A stretch of 64,000 nt of DNA from Devosia ginsengisoli (lineage in GTDB: Bacteria > Pseudomonadota > Alphaproteobacteria > Rhizobiales > Devosiaceae). Below the pieces are notes generated by a model, which had not been told where the DNA came from, ran no database searches, and saw only the letters and a list, made by a program, of their open reading frames with translations. Position 1 is the first letter of the stretch. Every line of letters starts with the position of its first letter. Position numbers and translations under genes: made by a program. Shown piece after piece: positions 26,742 to 35,577 of the stretch. The stretch covers positions 496,001-560,000 of the forward strand of contig NZ_CP042304.1 in assembly GCF_007859655.1 (NCBI RefSeq), read 5' to 3'.

Positions 26742-27641
26742 TCACTTCCCCTCACTCTTCGGATCGAGAACGTCGCGCAGCCCATCGCCCAGGAAGCAGA
26801 ACCCCAAACTCACCACGATGATGGCAAAGCCCGGCATGGTCGCCACCCACCACTGATCGAGAATGAAGGTCCGCCCGCGCGAAATCATCGCGCCCCATTC
26901 CGGCAGCGGCGGCTGCGCCCCCAGCCCAAGAAAGCCCAGCCCGGCCGCGGTCAAGATCACCCCGGCCATGTCAAGCGTCACCCGAATGATCATCGAAGAC
27001 GTACACAGCGGCAGGATATGCCGCACGATCACCCGCACGGGACTCGCCCCCTGCAGCCGCACCGCGGCGATGAATTCGGCATTGCGGATCGTCAGCGTCT
27101 CCGCCCGGGCAATGCGCGCATAGGCCGGCCACGAGGTGATGGCGATGGCGATGATCGCATTGTTGATCCCCGGCCCAAGCGCCGCCACGAAAGCCAGCGC
27201 CAGGATCAGCTTTGGCATCGACAGGAAGATATCGGTAATGCCCATCAGCACCCGATCGGTCCAGCCGCCGAAATACCCCGCCACGGCCCCGATCAGCAGT
27301 CCCAGCGGCGCCGAGATCAGCGCCACCAGCAACACGATGGTCAGCGTAATCTGGCTGCCCCAGATCACCCGCGAAAAGATATCGCGCCCCAGCTCGTCCG
27401 TGCCCATCCAGTGCATATCGGAAGGCGGCGCCAACCGGTTCGCCAGGTCCTGCCCGGTTGCAGAATAGGGCGCCAGAAACGGCGCAAAAATCGCCGTCAG
27501 CACCAGCACGAGAATGATCACCCCACCCACCACCGACAAGGGGTTGCGCAGCAGCGCCGTGAACACCCGATACGCCCGCCCGGCACTCGCCTGCCAGCGC
27601 GAAGTGGGGGAATCGTCCAGCAACCAGTCGCGCGTGGTCAT
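26742..27641 (-). CDS. Peptide ABC transporter permease (DppC type)
   Basis: Inner-membrane permease of 299 residues, standard DppC length. It has NPLSVVGGVIILVLVLTAIFAPFLAPY, MGTDELGRDIFSRVIWGSQI, GAVAGYFGGWTDRVLMGITDIFLSMP, the coupling loop EFIAAVRLQGASPVRVIVRHILP, LGFLGLGAQPPLPEWGAMI and FLGDGLRDVLDP. The operon it belongs to runs toward lower coordinates; repeat blocks lie on both sides of it, which is unusual inside an ABC operon. Confidence 0.92.
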   Translation of the reverse strand: MTTRDWLLDDSPTSRWQASAGRAYRVFTALLRNPLSVVGGVIILVLVLTAIFAPFLAPYSATGQDLANRLAPPSDMHWMGTDELGRDIFSRVIWGSQITLTIVLLVALISAPLGLLIGAVAGYFGGWTDRVLMGITDIFLSMPKLILALAFVAALGPGINNAIIAIAITSWPAYARIARAETLTIRNAEFIAAVRLQGASPVRVIVRHILPLCTSSMIIRVTLDMAGVILTAAGLGFLGLGAQPPLPEWGAMISRGRTFILDQWWVATMPGFAIIVVSLGFCFLGDGLRDVLDPKSEGK

Positions 27642-27650
27642 GGAGACACC

Positions 27651-27828
27651 CCCTCCCTAGCGGCGCTACGGGCCGCTGGCCCTAGCTTTGCTACCCTCCC
27701 CTCAAGGGGGAGGGTGACATCAGGGGTGTGGCTAGATGTTGTCACCACACCAAGGCCCACCTCCCCCTTGAGGGGGAGGCAAGCAGAGCTTGGCGCATAG
27801 CGCCTAGCGCCGCTAGGAGGGGGGTGTC
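27651..27828. repeat. Two family C elements between DppB and DppC type genes
   Basis: CCCCCTCCCTAGCGGCGCTACG...CTACCCTCCCCTCAAGGGGG and CCTCCCCCTTGAGGGGGAGGCAAGCAGAGCTTGGCGC...CGCCGCTAGGAGGGGGGTGTCGA form a tail-to-tail pair, the same layout as at 26562-26730. Confidence 0.8.
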
Positions 27829-27866
27829 GAACGCGCCGAGACCGCGATGTTCGTTTGAACAACCCA

Positions 27867-28940
27867 TCATCGCGCCCTCGGATCGAGCACCCGATACAGC
27901 ACGTCGGATACCTTGTTGATGAAGATGAACACCGCCCCGATCACCAGCGTCGAGCCCAGCACCGCATTCATGTCCGCATTGAGCAAAGCCGTCGTCAGAT
28001 AATTCCCGATCCCCGGCCACGAAAACACCGTCTCGATCATGACCGATCCCTCGAGCAACCCCGCATAGCTCAGCCCGATCACCGTGATCAGCGGCACGCG
28101 GATCGGGTTGAATGCATGCCGCCAGATCACCACGCGCTCCGGCACGCCCTTGACCCGCGCCGTGGTCACGAATTCCTGGCTCAACTGATCGAGCATGAAG
28201 CTGCGCGTCATGCGAGCGATATAGGCCAGGCTGAAAAAGCCCAGCACCGACGCGGGCAGGATCAGGTGGCTCACCGCATTCCAGAAAATATCCACTTCGC
28301 CGGCCAGCAGGCTGTCCACCAGGATCAGTCCGGTCACCGGGCTCACCAGCCCGTCATAGAAAATGTCGAGCCGCCCCGGCCCGCCCACCCAGCGCAGCCG
28401 CGCATAGAACACCGCCAATCCCACCAGCCCCAGCCAGAAGGCCGGCATGGAATAGCCCAGCAGCCCCACCACGCGGATGATCTGGTCGACCACCGAGCCC
28501 TGCCGGCTCGCTGCAATCACCCCCAGCGGCACGCCCAAAGCCACGCCGATGATGATGCCGATCGTCGCCATTTCCAGCGTCGCCGGAAAGAACCGGCTGA
28601 GATCGTCCACCACCGCCCGCCCGGTCGAAACCGACTTGCCGAGGTCCCCCGAAAACACGCCCACCACATAGTTGAAGAACTGGATCGGCAGCGGTTGGTC
28701 CAGCCCCATCTGCACCTTGGCCGCTTCGTAGACGGCAGGCGTCGCCCGGTCGCCCACCACCGACAGCACCGGATCGATGGGGATCACCCGCCCGATGAAG
28801 AAGGTTATGGCCAGCAGCCCCAGAAAGGTGAGGAAAACCGTGAAGACAAAGCCCAGCACCGCCGAAACGCCACGGCCCAGCCTGCGTCCTTGCGACGAGG
28901 CGGGGGCAGGGGAGGCGGCAATCTGCGGCTCGATGCTCAA
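27867..28940 (-). CDS. Peptide ABC transporter permease (DppB type)
   Basis: Inner-membrane permease, 357 residues. It shows LGLLAITFFIGRVIPIDPVL, an extended periplasmic region, LGVIAASRQGSVVDQIIR, the coupling loop EFVTTARVKGVPERVVIWRHAFN and a terminal DVLYRVLDPRAR. TTG 28940 was chosen because TAGGGGA lies 8 nt upstream; GTG 28967 would add nine residues. It is the first gene of the leftward importer operon. A promoter is proposed at 29025-29052. Cargo is probably short peptides, by family and by the nearby M24 peptidase. Confidence 0.88.
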   Translation of the reverse strand: MSIEPQIAASPAPASSQGRRLGRGVSAVLGFVFTVFLTFLGLLAITFFIGRVIPIDPVLSVVGDRATPAVYEAAKVQMGLDQPLPIQFFNYVVGVFSGDLGKSVSTGRAVVDDLSRFFPATLEMATIGIIIGVALGVPLGVIAASRQGSVVDQIIRVVGLLGYSMPAFWLGLVGLAVFYARLRWVGGPGRLDIFYDGLVSPVTGLILVDSLLAGEVDIFWNAVSHLILPASVLGFFSLAYIARMTRSFMLDQLSQEFVTTARVKGVPERVVIWRHAFNPIRVPLITVIGLSYAGLLEGSVMIETVFSWPGIGNYLTTALLNADMNAVLGSTLVIGAVFIFINKVSDVLYRVLDPRAR

Positions 28941-29024
28941 GCAAAAATCCCCTAACAGAAACAGCACACTACGCCCGCAAGATGACTCTCTCGCAGACCT
29001 TGAAACCCTTCACATTTCGCTTCC

Positions 29025-29052
29025 ACCATACAGAAAACTTTGCTTATATCAA
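29025..29052 (-). promoter_or_regulatory. Probable promoter of the leftward peptide importer operon
   Basis: On the minus strand TTGATA (29047-29052) and TATGGT (29025-29030) are separated by 16 nt. The -35 box touches the A7-T4-GGTG word at 29051-29065, so a protein bound there would interfere with transcription. Confidence 0.45.
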
Positions 29053-29065
29053 AAAAATTTTGGTG
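29051..29065 (+). promoter_or_regulatory. Operator-like word A7-T4-GGTG in front of the XRE-cupin regulator
   Basis: AAAAAAATTTTGGTG lies 6 nt before the regulator ATG and overlaps the -35 region of the divergent operon. Its only other occurrence is upstream of oppB (13663-13677). The placement suits an autoregulated site that also controls the divergent genes. Confidence 0.5.
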
Positions 29066-29071
29066 GGACGG

Positions 29072-29752
29072 ATGGCGGGCGCAGCACTGGCAAAGTCGGA
29101 ACTGGAGGGGCATCCCAAAGTGGGTGCGCTCATTCGTGCTCGCCGCCGCCAGCAGCATATGACGCTCGAAGCGCTCGGCAAGGCCGCCGAAGTCTCCGTC
29201 GGCTATCTCAGCCAGGTCGAGCGCGACCACGCCACCCCCTCGCTCGGCACCCTGGCCGGCATTGCCCGCGCCCTCGGCGTCGGCATCGATTATTTCGTCT
29301 CCGCCCCCAGCGCGCAGACCGCGCTCACCCGCGCCAATGAGCGCAATCGCTTCTCGCTCGATGGCTCCTCCATCGTCTATGAGCGTCTCGGCACCGAATT
29401 CCCCGGCAACCAGCTCTCCAGCTTCATCATGACAGTGCCATCGGGCTACCGCTCCGAAACGGTGGCCCACGAGGGCGAGGAAATCCTCTATGTGCTGGAA
29501 GGCTCCATCACCCAGCGCCTCGACAATGAGGAAATGGTGATGAGCGCTGGCGACAGCCTGCATTTCCGGGGCAACCGCCCCCATTCCTGGTCCAACCATA
29601 CCGACCAGCCCGCGCGCCTCCTCTGGACCGGCACGCTCACCCTCTTCCGCTCCTCGGCCAAGCCACCCCGGCAGGCCGTCGCGGTGGCAAAACCCGGCCC
29701 CGAGCCGGTGAAGAACAAGAAGAAAATCGTCAACAAGGAGAAACGCTCATGA
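29072..29752 (+). CDS. XRE-family regulator with cupin domain
   Basis: Regulator of 226 residues. A helix-turn-helix occupies about residues 17-77 (VGALIRARRRQQHMTLEALG, KAAEVSVGYLSQVERDHATPS, LGTLAGIARALGVGIDYFV). A single cupin follows at about 95-185 (GYRSETVAHEGEEILYVLEG, MSAGDSLHFRGNRPHSWSNH). The tail is lysine-rich. Such proteins sense small amines or amino acids. ATG 29072 is preferred; an upstream ATG at 28982 would add 30 residues that run through promoter-like sequence. The stop overlaps the start of the binding-protein gene by ATGA, so sensor and binding protein are made together. Confidence 0.88.
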   Translation: MAGAALAKSELEGHPKVGALIRARRRQQHMTLEALGKAAEVSVGYLSQVERDHATPSLGTLAGIARALGVGIDYFVSAPSAQTALTRANERNRFSLDGSSIVYERLGTEFPGNQLSSFIMTVPSGYRSETVAHEGEEILYVLEGSITQRLDNEEMVMSAGDSLHFRGNRPHSWSNHTDQPARLLWTGTLTLFRSSAKPPRQAVAVAKPGPEPVKNKKKIVNKEKRS

Positions 29753-31335
29753 AGATGCTTCGCGCCGCTTTGCTGGCGACGGCCCTCTCGCTGCCTCTGG
29801 CAGCCGGCGCCGTCTATGCCGCCACGCCCGCCGATGCCCTGGTCATCGCCCAGAATATCGACGACATCGTCGCGCTCGATCCCGCCCAGGCCTATGAATT
29901 CACCTCCGGCGAGATCAACACCAACGTCTATGACCGTCTCGTCGGCTACGAAGCCGAAGACACCACGGTCCTCGCCGCCGGCCTCGCCAGCGAGTGGGTG
30001 GCCGACGACGCTGCCAAGACCATCACCTTCACCCTGCGCGACGCCACCTTTGCCTCGGGCAATCCGGTGCGTCCGGAAGATGTGGTCTTCTCCTTCTCCC
30101 GCGTCATCAAGCTGAACCTCACCCCGGCCTTCATTCTCGCCCAACTCGGCTGGACCCCCGAGAATATCGCCGACATGGTCACCATCGCCGATGGTAAGGT
30201 GGTGGTAAAATACGAGGGCGATTTCTCCTCCGCTTTCGTGCTGAACGTGCTGGCCTCGCGCCCGGCTTCCATCGTCGATGAAGTCCTCGTCATGGAACAT
30301 GCCGAAGGCGAAGACCTGGGCAATGCCTGGCTCAATACGCACTCGGCCGGTTCCGGCCCCTTCGTGATGTCCGATTATCGTCCGGCTGAAATCGTCCGCC
30401 TCACCGCCAACGAATCCTACTTCCGCGGCGCGCCGGCCATGAAGTCGGTCATCATCCGCCACGTCGCCGAAGCCGCCACCCAGCAGTTGTTGCTGACCTC
30501 GGGCGACGTCGACCTCGCCAAGAACCTCACCCCCGACCAGATCGCCGGCCTGCCCGCCGATACGGTCAAGGTGGAAACCTATCCGCAGGCCGCCGTCCAC
30601 TTCCTCTCCTTTAACCAGAAGACCGAGTCGCTCACGCCCCCGGCCGTCTGGGAAGCGGCCCGTTACCTCGTCGATTACGACGGCATGACCCAGTCCTTCC
30701 TCAAGGGCCAGATGGAAATCCACCAGGCCTTCTGGCCCAAGGGCTTCCCCGGCTCCTATGACGAAACCCCGTTCACCCACGACGTCGAAAAGGCCAAGCA
30801 GATCCTGGCCGATGCCGGCATCGAGACGCCGATCAACGTCACGCTCGACGTGATCAACTCGGCGCCCTTCACCGATATGGCACAGTCGCTCCAGGCCACC
30901 TTCGCCGAAGCCGGCATCAATTTCGAAATCCTCCCCGGCACCGGCGCCCAGGTCATCACCAAGTATCGTGACCGCACCCACCAGGCCATGCTGCTCTATT
31001 GGGGCCCGGACTTCATGGACCCGCACTCCAACGCCAAGGCCTTCGCCTACAATTCGGACAATTCCGACGGCAACTACACGGCCACCACCACCTGGCGTAA
31101 TGCCTGGGCCGTGCCCCAGGAACTGAACGACCAGGTCACCGCGGCGCTCGCCGAATCCGACCAGGCCAAGCGCAACGAGGACTACATCGCGATCCAGAAG
31201 GAAGTTCAGGCCAATTCGCCGATCGTGATCATGTTCCAGGCGGCCCTGACCATCGCCATGGCCAACAATGTCGAAGGCTACGTCAACGGCGCCACCTCCG
31301 ACTTCGTCTACTACCGCCTGGTGACGAAGAACTAA
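29749..31335 (+). CDS. Peptide ABC transporter substrate-binding protein (SBP family 5)
   Basis: Periplasmic binding protein of 528 residues. A signal peptide of 24 residues ends GAVYA before ATPADALVIAQNID. Family-5 landmarks: INTNVYDRLVGYE, KTITFTLRDATFASGNPVRPEDVVFSFSRVI, AGSGPFVMSDYRPAEIVRL, WEAARYLVDYDGMTQSFLKG and QAMLLYWGPDFMDPHSNAKAF. Its transporter partners are the divergent genes 24954-28940. Translational coupling to the regulator is notable. The M24 peptidase 320 nt downstream suggests proline-containing peptides as cargo, but this is inference. Confidence 0.92.
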   Translation: MKMLRAALLATALSLPLAAGAVYAATPADALVIAQNIDDIVALDPAQAYEFTSGEINTNVYDRLVGYEAEDTTVLAAGLASEWVADDAAKTITFTLRDATFASGNPVRPEDVVFSFSRVIKLNLTPAFILAQLGWTPENIADMVTIADGKVVVKYEGDFSSAFVLNVLASRPASIVDEVLVMEHAEGEDLGNAWLNTHSAGSGPFVMSDYRPAEIVRLTANESYFRGAPAMKSVIIRHVAEAATQQLLLTSGDVDLAKNLTPDQIAGLPADTVKVETYPQAAVHFLSFNQKTESLTPPAVWEAARYLVDYDGMTQSFLKGQMEIHQAFWPKGFPGSYDETPFTHDVEKAKQILADAGIETPINVTLDVINSAPFTDMAQSLQATFAEAGINFEILPGTGAQVITKYRDRTHQAMLLYWGPDFMDPHSNAKAFAYNSDNSDGNYTATTTWRNAWAVPQELNDQVTAALAESDQAKRNEDYIAIQKEVQANSPIVIMFQAALTIAMANNVEGYVNGATSDFVYYRLVTKN

Positions 31336-31347
31336 GGCGGTCCCGAC

Positions 31348-31410
31348 AGCGGCGGTGACCCAAGACACCGCCGCTCAGGAGCCGGGCGACCTCCTCCAGC
31401 CCGGCTCCTG
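31348..31410 (+). terminator. Tandem strong hairpins after the binding-protein gene
   Basis: Two perfect inverted repeats follow each other: AGCGGCGGTG/CACCGCCGCT (31348-31375) and CAGGAGCCGGGC/GCCCGGCTCCTG (31376-31410). Neither has a good T-run, so they may stabilise the message or terminate with help. Confidence 0.6.
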
Positions 31411-31425
31411 CTCCCAACCCACCGC

Positions 31426-31632
31426 GCGTCACCCTCGGGCCTGACCCGAGGGCTCTTCACTTGGGGAGTGGTGGCCAAGTACAAAGCCCCCGGGTCAAGC
31501 CCGAGGGTGATGATCGAGTTTGCTATGCCACTGAGCCTTGAGTAGACCTCATGGTGAGCCTGTCGAACCACGAGGTCGTGCCTGCTATGGTGCCACGACT
31601 CGTCCTTCGACAAGCTCAGGATGAGGTCTGTT
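31426..31632. repeat. Family E pair and family F element
   Basis: 31426-31512 is family E: GTCACCCTCGGGCCTGACCC and GGGTCAAGCCCGAGGGTGATGA flank a variable middle; a second copy is at 32798-32883. 31547-31632 is family F: CTCATGGTGAGCCTGTCGAA, CCACGAGGTCGTG and a reverse arm TCGACAAGCTCAGGATGAGG. Both fill the gap before the peptidase gene. Confidence 0.75.
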
Positions 31633-31658
31633 GAAGCCTTTCGACCAAGAGCACCCCC

Positions 31659-32759
31659 ATGAACCCCACCCTCACCACCCGCCTCGCCAATCTCCGCGCC
31701 CGCATGGCCGCCACATCAACCGATCTCGTGGTCATCGGCCCCTCCAGCCACATGCTCTACCTGGCCGATCTTTCACCCCACGGCGATGAGCGCCCCGTGC
31801 TCCTCATGGTCTCCGCCACCTATGCTGGCTTCCTCATGCCCGCGCTCAATGTCGACAGCGCCCGCCAGCACACCGATCTGCCCTTCTTCCCCTGGGCCGA
31901 TGCCGATGGCCCCCATGCCGCCCTCGAAGCCCTGATCGACGCCGCCGGTGTGCCGCGCATCAGCCCCTCCATCGTGCTCGACGAAACCATGCGCGCCGAT
32001 TTCGCCCTGCTGGTCCTCGATGCGCTCCCCGGCGCGCACCGCCGCTTCACCAATGACACGGTCGGCTATCTCCGCTCCCGCAAGGACGATGCCGAATACG
32101 ACGCGCTCAAAAAGTCGGCCGTCCTCAACGACGCTGCGATGAAAGCCGGCTTCGCCGCCCTCCGTCCCGGCATCACAGAGCTTGAAGTCGCCACCGTCAT
32201 CCGCGACTTCTACAAGGCCCACGGCGCCACCACCGAATTCTGCTCGGTCTGCTTCGGCCCCAACGGCGCCTTCCCGCATCACCACACCGGCGATACGAAA
32301 CTTCGCGATGGTGACGCTGTCCTCATCGATACCGGCGCCCGCATTTTTGGCTACCCCTCCGACATGACCCGCGTCGGCTTCCTTGGCTCTGCTCCTGAAG
32401 GTTTTGGCCAGATCCACTCCATCCTCGACCGCGCCGTCGACGCGGCCATCGCCGCCGCCAAACCCGGCGCCCGCGCCAGCGACGTCGACAAGGCCGCCCG
32501 CGACGTCATATCAGCAGCCGGCTACGGCCCCAACTTCCTCCACCGCACCGGCCACGGCCTCGGCATCGACATCCACGAAACCCCCTACATCACCGCCACC
32601 TCGGATACCGAACTCGAAGACGGCATGGTCTTCTCCATCGAGCCGGGCATCTACCTGCAGGGCCAATACGGCCTCCGCCTCGAAGACATCGTCATCATCC
32701 GCAACGGCCACGCCGAAATCCTCTCCGACATGCCGCGTACTGCGGTGGTTGGCGGATAG
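31659..32759 (+). CDS. M24-family aminopeptidase/dipeptidase (Xaa-Pro type)
   Basis: Cytosolic metallopeptidase of 366 residues. The N-terminal creatinase/prolidase-like domain (1-135) precedes the pita-bread catalytic domain. Predicted dinuclear metal ligands are visible in order: the two Asp of IDTGARIFGYPSDMTR, His of RTGHGLGIDIHE, Glu of SIEPGIYL and Glu of LRLEDIV. The motif HHHTGD precedes them. It should remove the residue before proline or split Xaa-Pro dipeptides. Placed between a peptide importer and PutA upstream, it would free proline for oxidation; that link is inferred. Confidence 0.9.
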   Translation: MNPTLTTRLANLRARMAATSTDLVVIGPSSHMLYLADLSPHGDERPVLLMVSATYAGFLMPALNVDSARQHTDLPFFPWADADGPHAALEALIDAAGVPRISPSIVLDETMRADFALLVLDALPGAHRRFTNDTVGYLRSRKDDAEYDALKKSAVLNDAAMKAGFAALRPGITELEVATVIRDFYKAHGATTEFCSVCFGPNGAFPHHHTGDTKLRDGDAVLIDTGARIFGYPSDMTRVGFLGSAPEGFGQIHSILDRAVDAAIAAAKPGARASDVDKAARDVISAAGYGPNFLHRTGHGLGIDIHETPYITATSDTELEDGMVFSIEPGIYLQGQYGLRLEDIVIIRNGHAEILSDMPRTAVVGG

Positions 32760-32797
32760 AGGACGGGAGTGGGCAGGTGAGCTCCTCGCCCACCGGC

Positions 32798-32976
32798 CGT
32801 CACCCTCGGGCTTGACCCGAGGGCCCTGCACTTGCGGGGCGCCGGTAAAGTGAAGTGTCCTCGGGTCAGCCCGAGGGTGACGATCGAGTAGGGGGCACAA
32901 TCTCGCCCACCCACCGTGCAGATTCCTCCCCCTATCAGGGGGAGGCTAGGAGGGGGTATCCCCAGGAAAGACTCCA
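32798..32976. repeat. Family E followed by family B
   Basis: 32798-32883 is family E (GTCACCCTCGGGCTTGACCC ... CTCGGGTCAGCCCGAGGGTGA). 32926-32976 is family B ending GGGGGTATCC and AGGAAAGACTCC directly against the ATG of the acetyltransferase gene, so the element supplies that gene's ribosome-binding site (AGGAAAG). Confidence 0.8.
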
Positions 32977-33492
32977 ATGACCCCAACCCTCACCACGCCC
33001 CGCCTCATTCTCCGCGCCCACACGACGGCCGACTTCGCCGCCTGCTGCACCCTCTGGGCCGACGCCGACGTCACCCGCTTCATCGGCGGCCGCCCCTCGA
33101 CTCCGGATGAAACCTGGCGCCGCATCCTGGCCTATGCCGGCCACTGGCAACTGCTCGGTTACGGCTATTTCTTGGTCACGGAACGCGAAACCGGCGCCGT
33201 CATCGGCGAATTCGGCCTTGCCGATTTCCACCGCAACGTCATCCCGCCCTTCGGCGACACGCCCGAAGCCGGCTGGGTCATGCTGCCGCAATATCAGGGC
33301 AGGGGCCTCGCCCGCGAAGCGCTGTCCGCCGTCCTCGCCTGGGCCGACCAGACCATGCCCCGCACCGTCTGCATGATCCACCCCGACAACGCCCCCTCGC
33401 TCAAGCTCGCCGCAAAACTCGGCTACACCGAATACGCCCGCGGCCAATACGGCGAACACACCCCCATCCTGCTGGAGCGGTTGGCAGGGTAG
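32977..33492 (+). CDS. GNAT-family N-acetyltransferase
   Basis: Acetyltransferase of 171 residues resembling the RimJ/RimL branch. TLTTPRLILRAHTTADF opens the protein, GYGYFLVTERETGAVIGEFGL forms the central strands, and GWVMLPQYQGRGLAREALSAVL holds the acetyl-CoA pyrophosphate loop (QGRGLA). The end NAPSLKLAAKLGYTEY is standard for the family. Substrate unknown. The start codon abuts a family B repeat that provides the Shine-Dalgarno-like AGGAAAG, so present translation appears to depend on the repeat. Confidence 0.88.
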   Translation: MTPTLTTPRLILRAHTTADFAACCTLWADADVTRFIGGRPSTPDETWRRILAYAGHWQLLGYGYFLVTERETGAVIGEFGLADFHRNVIPPFGDTPEAGWVMLPQYQGRGLAREALSAVLAWADQTMPRTVCMIHPDNAPSLKLAAKLGYTEYARGQYGEHTPILLERLAG

Positions 33493-33510
33493 CGATTGAG
33501 GAAGCATGGC

Positions 33511-33640
33511 GGCACGCCCTCGTGGTTCGAGGGTCGCTATGCTCCCACCTCACCATGAGGGCTGTTGGAATACCGAGCCAAGAGTAGCCCTCATGGTGAG
33601 GTGCGAGTTCTTCACGAGCCTCGAACCACGAGGGCGTGGC
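33511..33640. repeat. Family F elements between convergent genes
   Basis: Two facing arms occur: CCCTCGTGGTTCGAGGGTCG ... CACCTCACCATGAGGG at 33519-33561, and GTAGCCCTCATGGTGAGGTG ... TCGAACCACGAGGGCGTGG at 33583-33640. The second is nearly the same as the putA leader copy at 20558. Confidence 0.75.
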
Positions 33641-33646
33641 ACAACT

Positions 33647-34558
33647 TCAATAAACCCGCACCATCCGCCCATCCCCCCGCTCCACCAGTCGTCCGGCCCT
33701 CCCCACCAAATCCCCCGCCAGCGCCACCATGCCAGGGTCCGTCGCCAGCTTCCCGTCCCCGGCATCCTCGGTCGACAGCACGCTCGCCTTCAACAGCCGC
33801 GAATACGGATGCTCCGGATTATCCAGCACCGTCCGCGCATCGCCCATTTCCACGATCCGCCCGCGCTGCATGATGATCAGCCGGTTGGAAATGTAATAGG
33901 CCGTCGCCAGGTCATGCGTGATGTAGATGACCGAAACCCCGAAATCGTCCCTCAGGCTCTTGAGCAGGTTGACGATGCTCATCCTGAGCGACGCATCCAC
34001 CATGCTGACCGGCTCGTCCGCCACCAGCAGCGGCGGATTGGGGATCAGCGCCCGCGCAATGGCCGCCCTCTGCAATTGCCCCCCACTCAATTCATGCGGA
34101 TACCGTCCCCGCACTTCGGCAAGGCTCAGCCCCACCTTCTGCAGCGCCCCATCCATCGCCCCGTCGAGCTCGTCCCTTTGCGTGAGCTTCAGAAACCGCG
34201 CCGCCGTCGCCTCCAGATACCGGTCGATCCGCTTGAGCGGATTGAACGCCTCGAACGGGTTCTGGAATACCGGCTGCACATTGGCCATGAAATCCAGCCG
34301 CTCCGCCCGGCTCACCCGATGGCTCACCGTCTTGCCGCGAAAGCTGATTTCCCCCGATGTCGGCGTTTCCAGCCCCAAAATCATCCGCGCCAGCGTCGTC
34401 TTGCCCGAGCCGCTCTCCCCGATAATGGTGAAAATCTCCGGCGTCTCGGCGCTCAGCGACAGGCTCGCCTCCTGCACTGCCGCCACGCTGCGATGGCTCA
34501 GCAGCCCACCCATGGTGAAGCGCTTGGATACATCGCGCACATCCAGCAACGTGCTCAT
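33647..34558 (-). CDS. Oligosaccharide/peptide ABC transporter ATPase, last gene of arabinose module
   Basis: ATPase of a peptide-type (family 5) importer, 303 residues. It shows [78 protein letters not shown] and ITHDLATAYYISNR. In the Q-loop FQNPF replaces the usual FQDP, and SMVDAS replaces SALDVS at the D-loop, a pattern seen in sugar-linked members of this family. There is no cysteine-rich C-terminal extension. The start overlaps the upstream ATPase stop by ATGA. It belongs to the leftward operon 39423-33647. Confidence 0.88.
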   Translation of the reverse strand: MSTLLDVRDVSKRFTMGGLLSHRSVAAVQEASLSLSAETPEIFTIIGESGSGKTTLARMILGLETPTSGEISFRGKTVSHRVSRAERLDFMANVQPVFQNPFEAFNPLKRIDRYLEATAARFLKLTQRDELDGAMDGALQKVGLSLAEVRGRYPHELSGGQLQRAAIARALIPNPPLLVADEPVSMVDASLRMSIVNLLKSLRDDFGVSVIYITHDLATAYYISNRLIIMQRGRIVEMGDARTVLDNPEHPYSRLLKASVLSTEDAGDGKLATDPGMVALAGDLVGRAGRLVERGDGRMVRVY

Positions 34559-35577
34559 GCCATCACCGTCTGCTGCGGTGCCACCAGCGGCGCCACATCG
34601 TCCGAACGCCAGCAGGCGCTGCGATGGTCATTGGCCACGCTAACCAGCGGCGGCACCTCGCTCCGGCATTTGTCCACCGCCAGCGGACACCTTGGATGGA
34701 ACCGGCATCCGGCCGGCGGCTCTGCCAGGTTGGGTGGCCGCCCCTCCAGCGCCGGGCGTTGCGCCGTATCCCCGATCCGCGGCAGGCTCGCCACCAGATG
34801 CGCGGTGTAAGGATGCTTGGGCGCAAAGAACATCTGCCGCGTCGGCCCTTCCTCCACCAGCCGCCCGGCATAGATGATGCCCACCCGGTCGGTCATGTTG
34901 GCATGCACGCTCATGTCATGCGTCACGAAGACGACGGACGACCCCATATCCTGCTGGATTTCCCGGATCAGCCCCAGCACTTCCTTCTGCACCACCACGT
35001 CCAGCGCCGTGGTCGGCTCGTCTGCGATGATGAATTCGGGGTGGCACACCGTCGCCAGCCCGATCGTCACCCGCTGCCGCATGCCGCCGCTGAGTTCATG
35101 CGGATAGGCATTGAGCACATCCGCCGGCAGTTTCAGCCGCTCCAGATGCCCGATCACCCTCTGCTTGAACGCCGCGCCGCGCAGTCCCAGCGGCCGCGCC
35201 GCGAAATCCTCAAAAGTCCGCCCGATCCGCCGCAGCGGATTGAGCACGCTCATCGAGCCCTGCATGATGTAACTCAGATGCTTCCACCGCATCGCCTCGA
35301 TCTGCTCCGGCGTGGCCGTCGCCACATCCACATCAAGCCCCTTGAATGCATATTTCGCCGACCCGTCGACGATCCGCATCGGCGGCCGTATCGCCGCCGC
35401 CAGCACCTTGATGAAGCTCGTCTTGCCCGACGAGCTCTCCCCGGCAATGCCGTAGATTTCGTTGCGCCGGATCGACATGGTGATGTCATCCACCGCCCGA
35501 ACCTCCCGGCTCACCCCGAAATAGTTCATCTGGTAATAAGCCTTGAGGCCCTCGACCTTGAGCAGATCTTCGGTCAT
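34555..35577 (-). CDS. Oligosaccharide/peptide ABC transporter ATPase
   Basis: First ATPase of the importer, 340 residues. It begins MTEDLLKVEGLKAYYQMNYFG, a variant opening with an insertion typical of sugar-associated OppD-like proteins. Further landmarks are AGESSSGKTSFIKVLAAAI (Walker A), SYIMQGSMSVLNPLRRIGRTF (Q-loop region with MQGSMS instead of FQDP), [31 protein letters not shown] and VTHDMSVHANMTDR. A C-terminal cysteine extension is present (AGCRFHPRCPLAVDKCRSE). The start at 35577 overlaps the permease stop by ATGA. Confidence 0.88.
   Translation of the reverse strand: MTEDLLKVEGLKAYYQMNYFGVSREVRAVDDITMSIRRNEIYGIAGESSSGKTSFIKVLAAAIRPPMRIVDGSAKYAFKGLDVDVATATPEQIEAMRWKHLSYIMQGSMSVLNPLRRIGRTFEDFAARPLGLRGAAFKQRVIGHLERLKLPADVLNAYPHELSGGMRQRVTIGLATVCHPEFIIADEPTTALDVVVQKEVLGLIREIQQDMGSSVVFVTHDMSVHANMTDRVGIIYAGRLVEEGPTRQMFFAPKHPYTAHLVASLPRIGDTAQRPALEGRPPNLAEPPAGCRFHPRCPLAVDKCRSEVPPLVSVANDHRSACWRSDDVAPLVAPQQTVMA

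Noticed and set aside
29488..31368. 626-codon minus-strand frame opposite the peptide-binding protein
   Set aside because: The plus-strand frame has a signal peptide and full family-5 similarity and is coupled to its regulator. The minus frame is compositionally odd and matches nothing.
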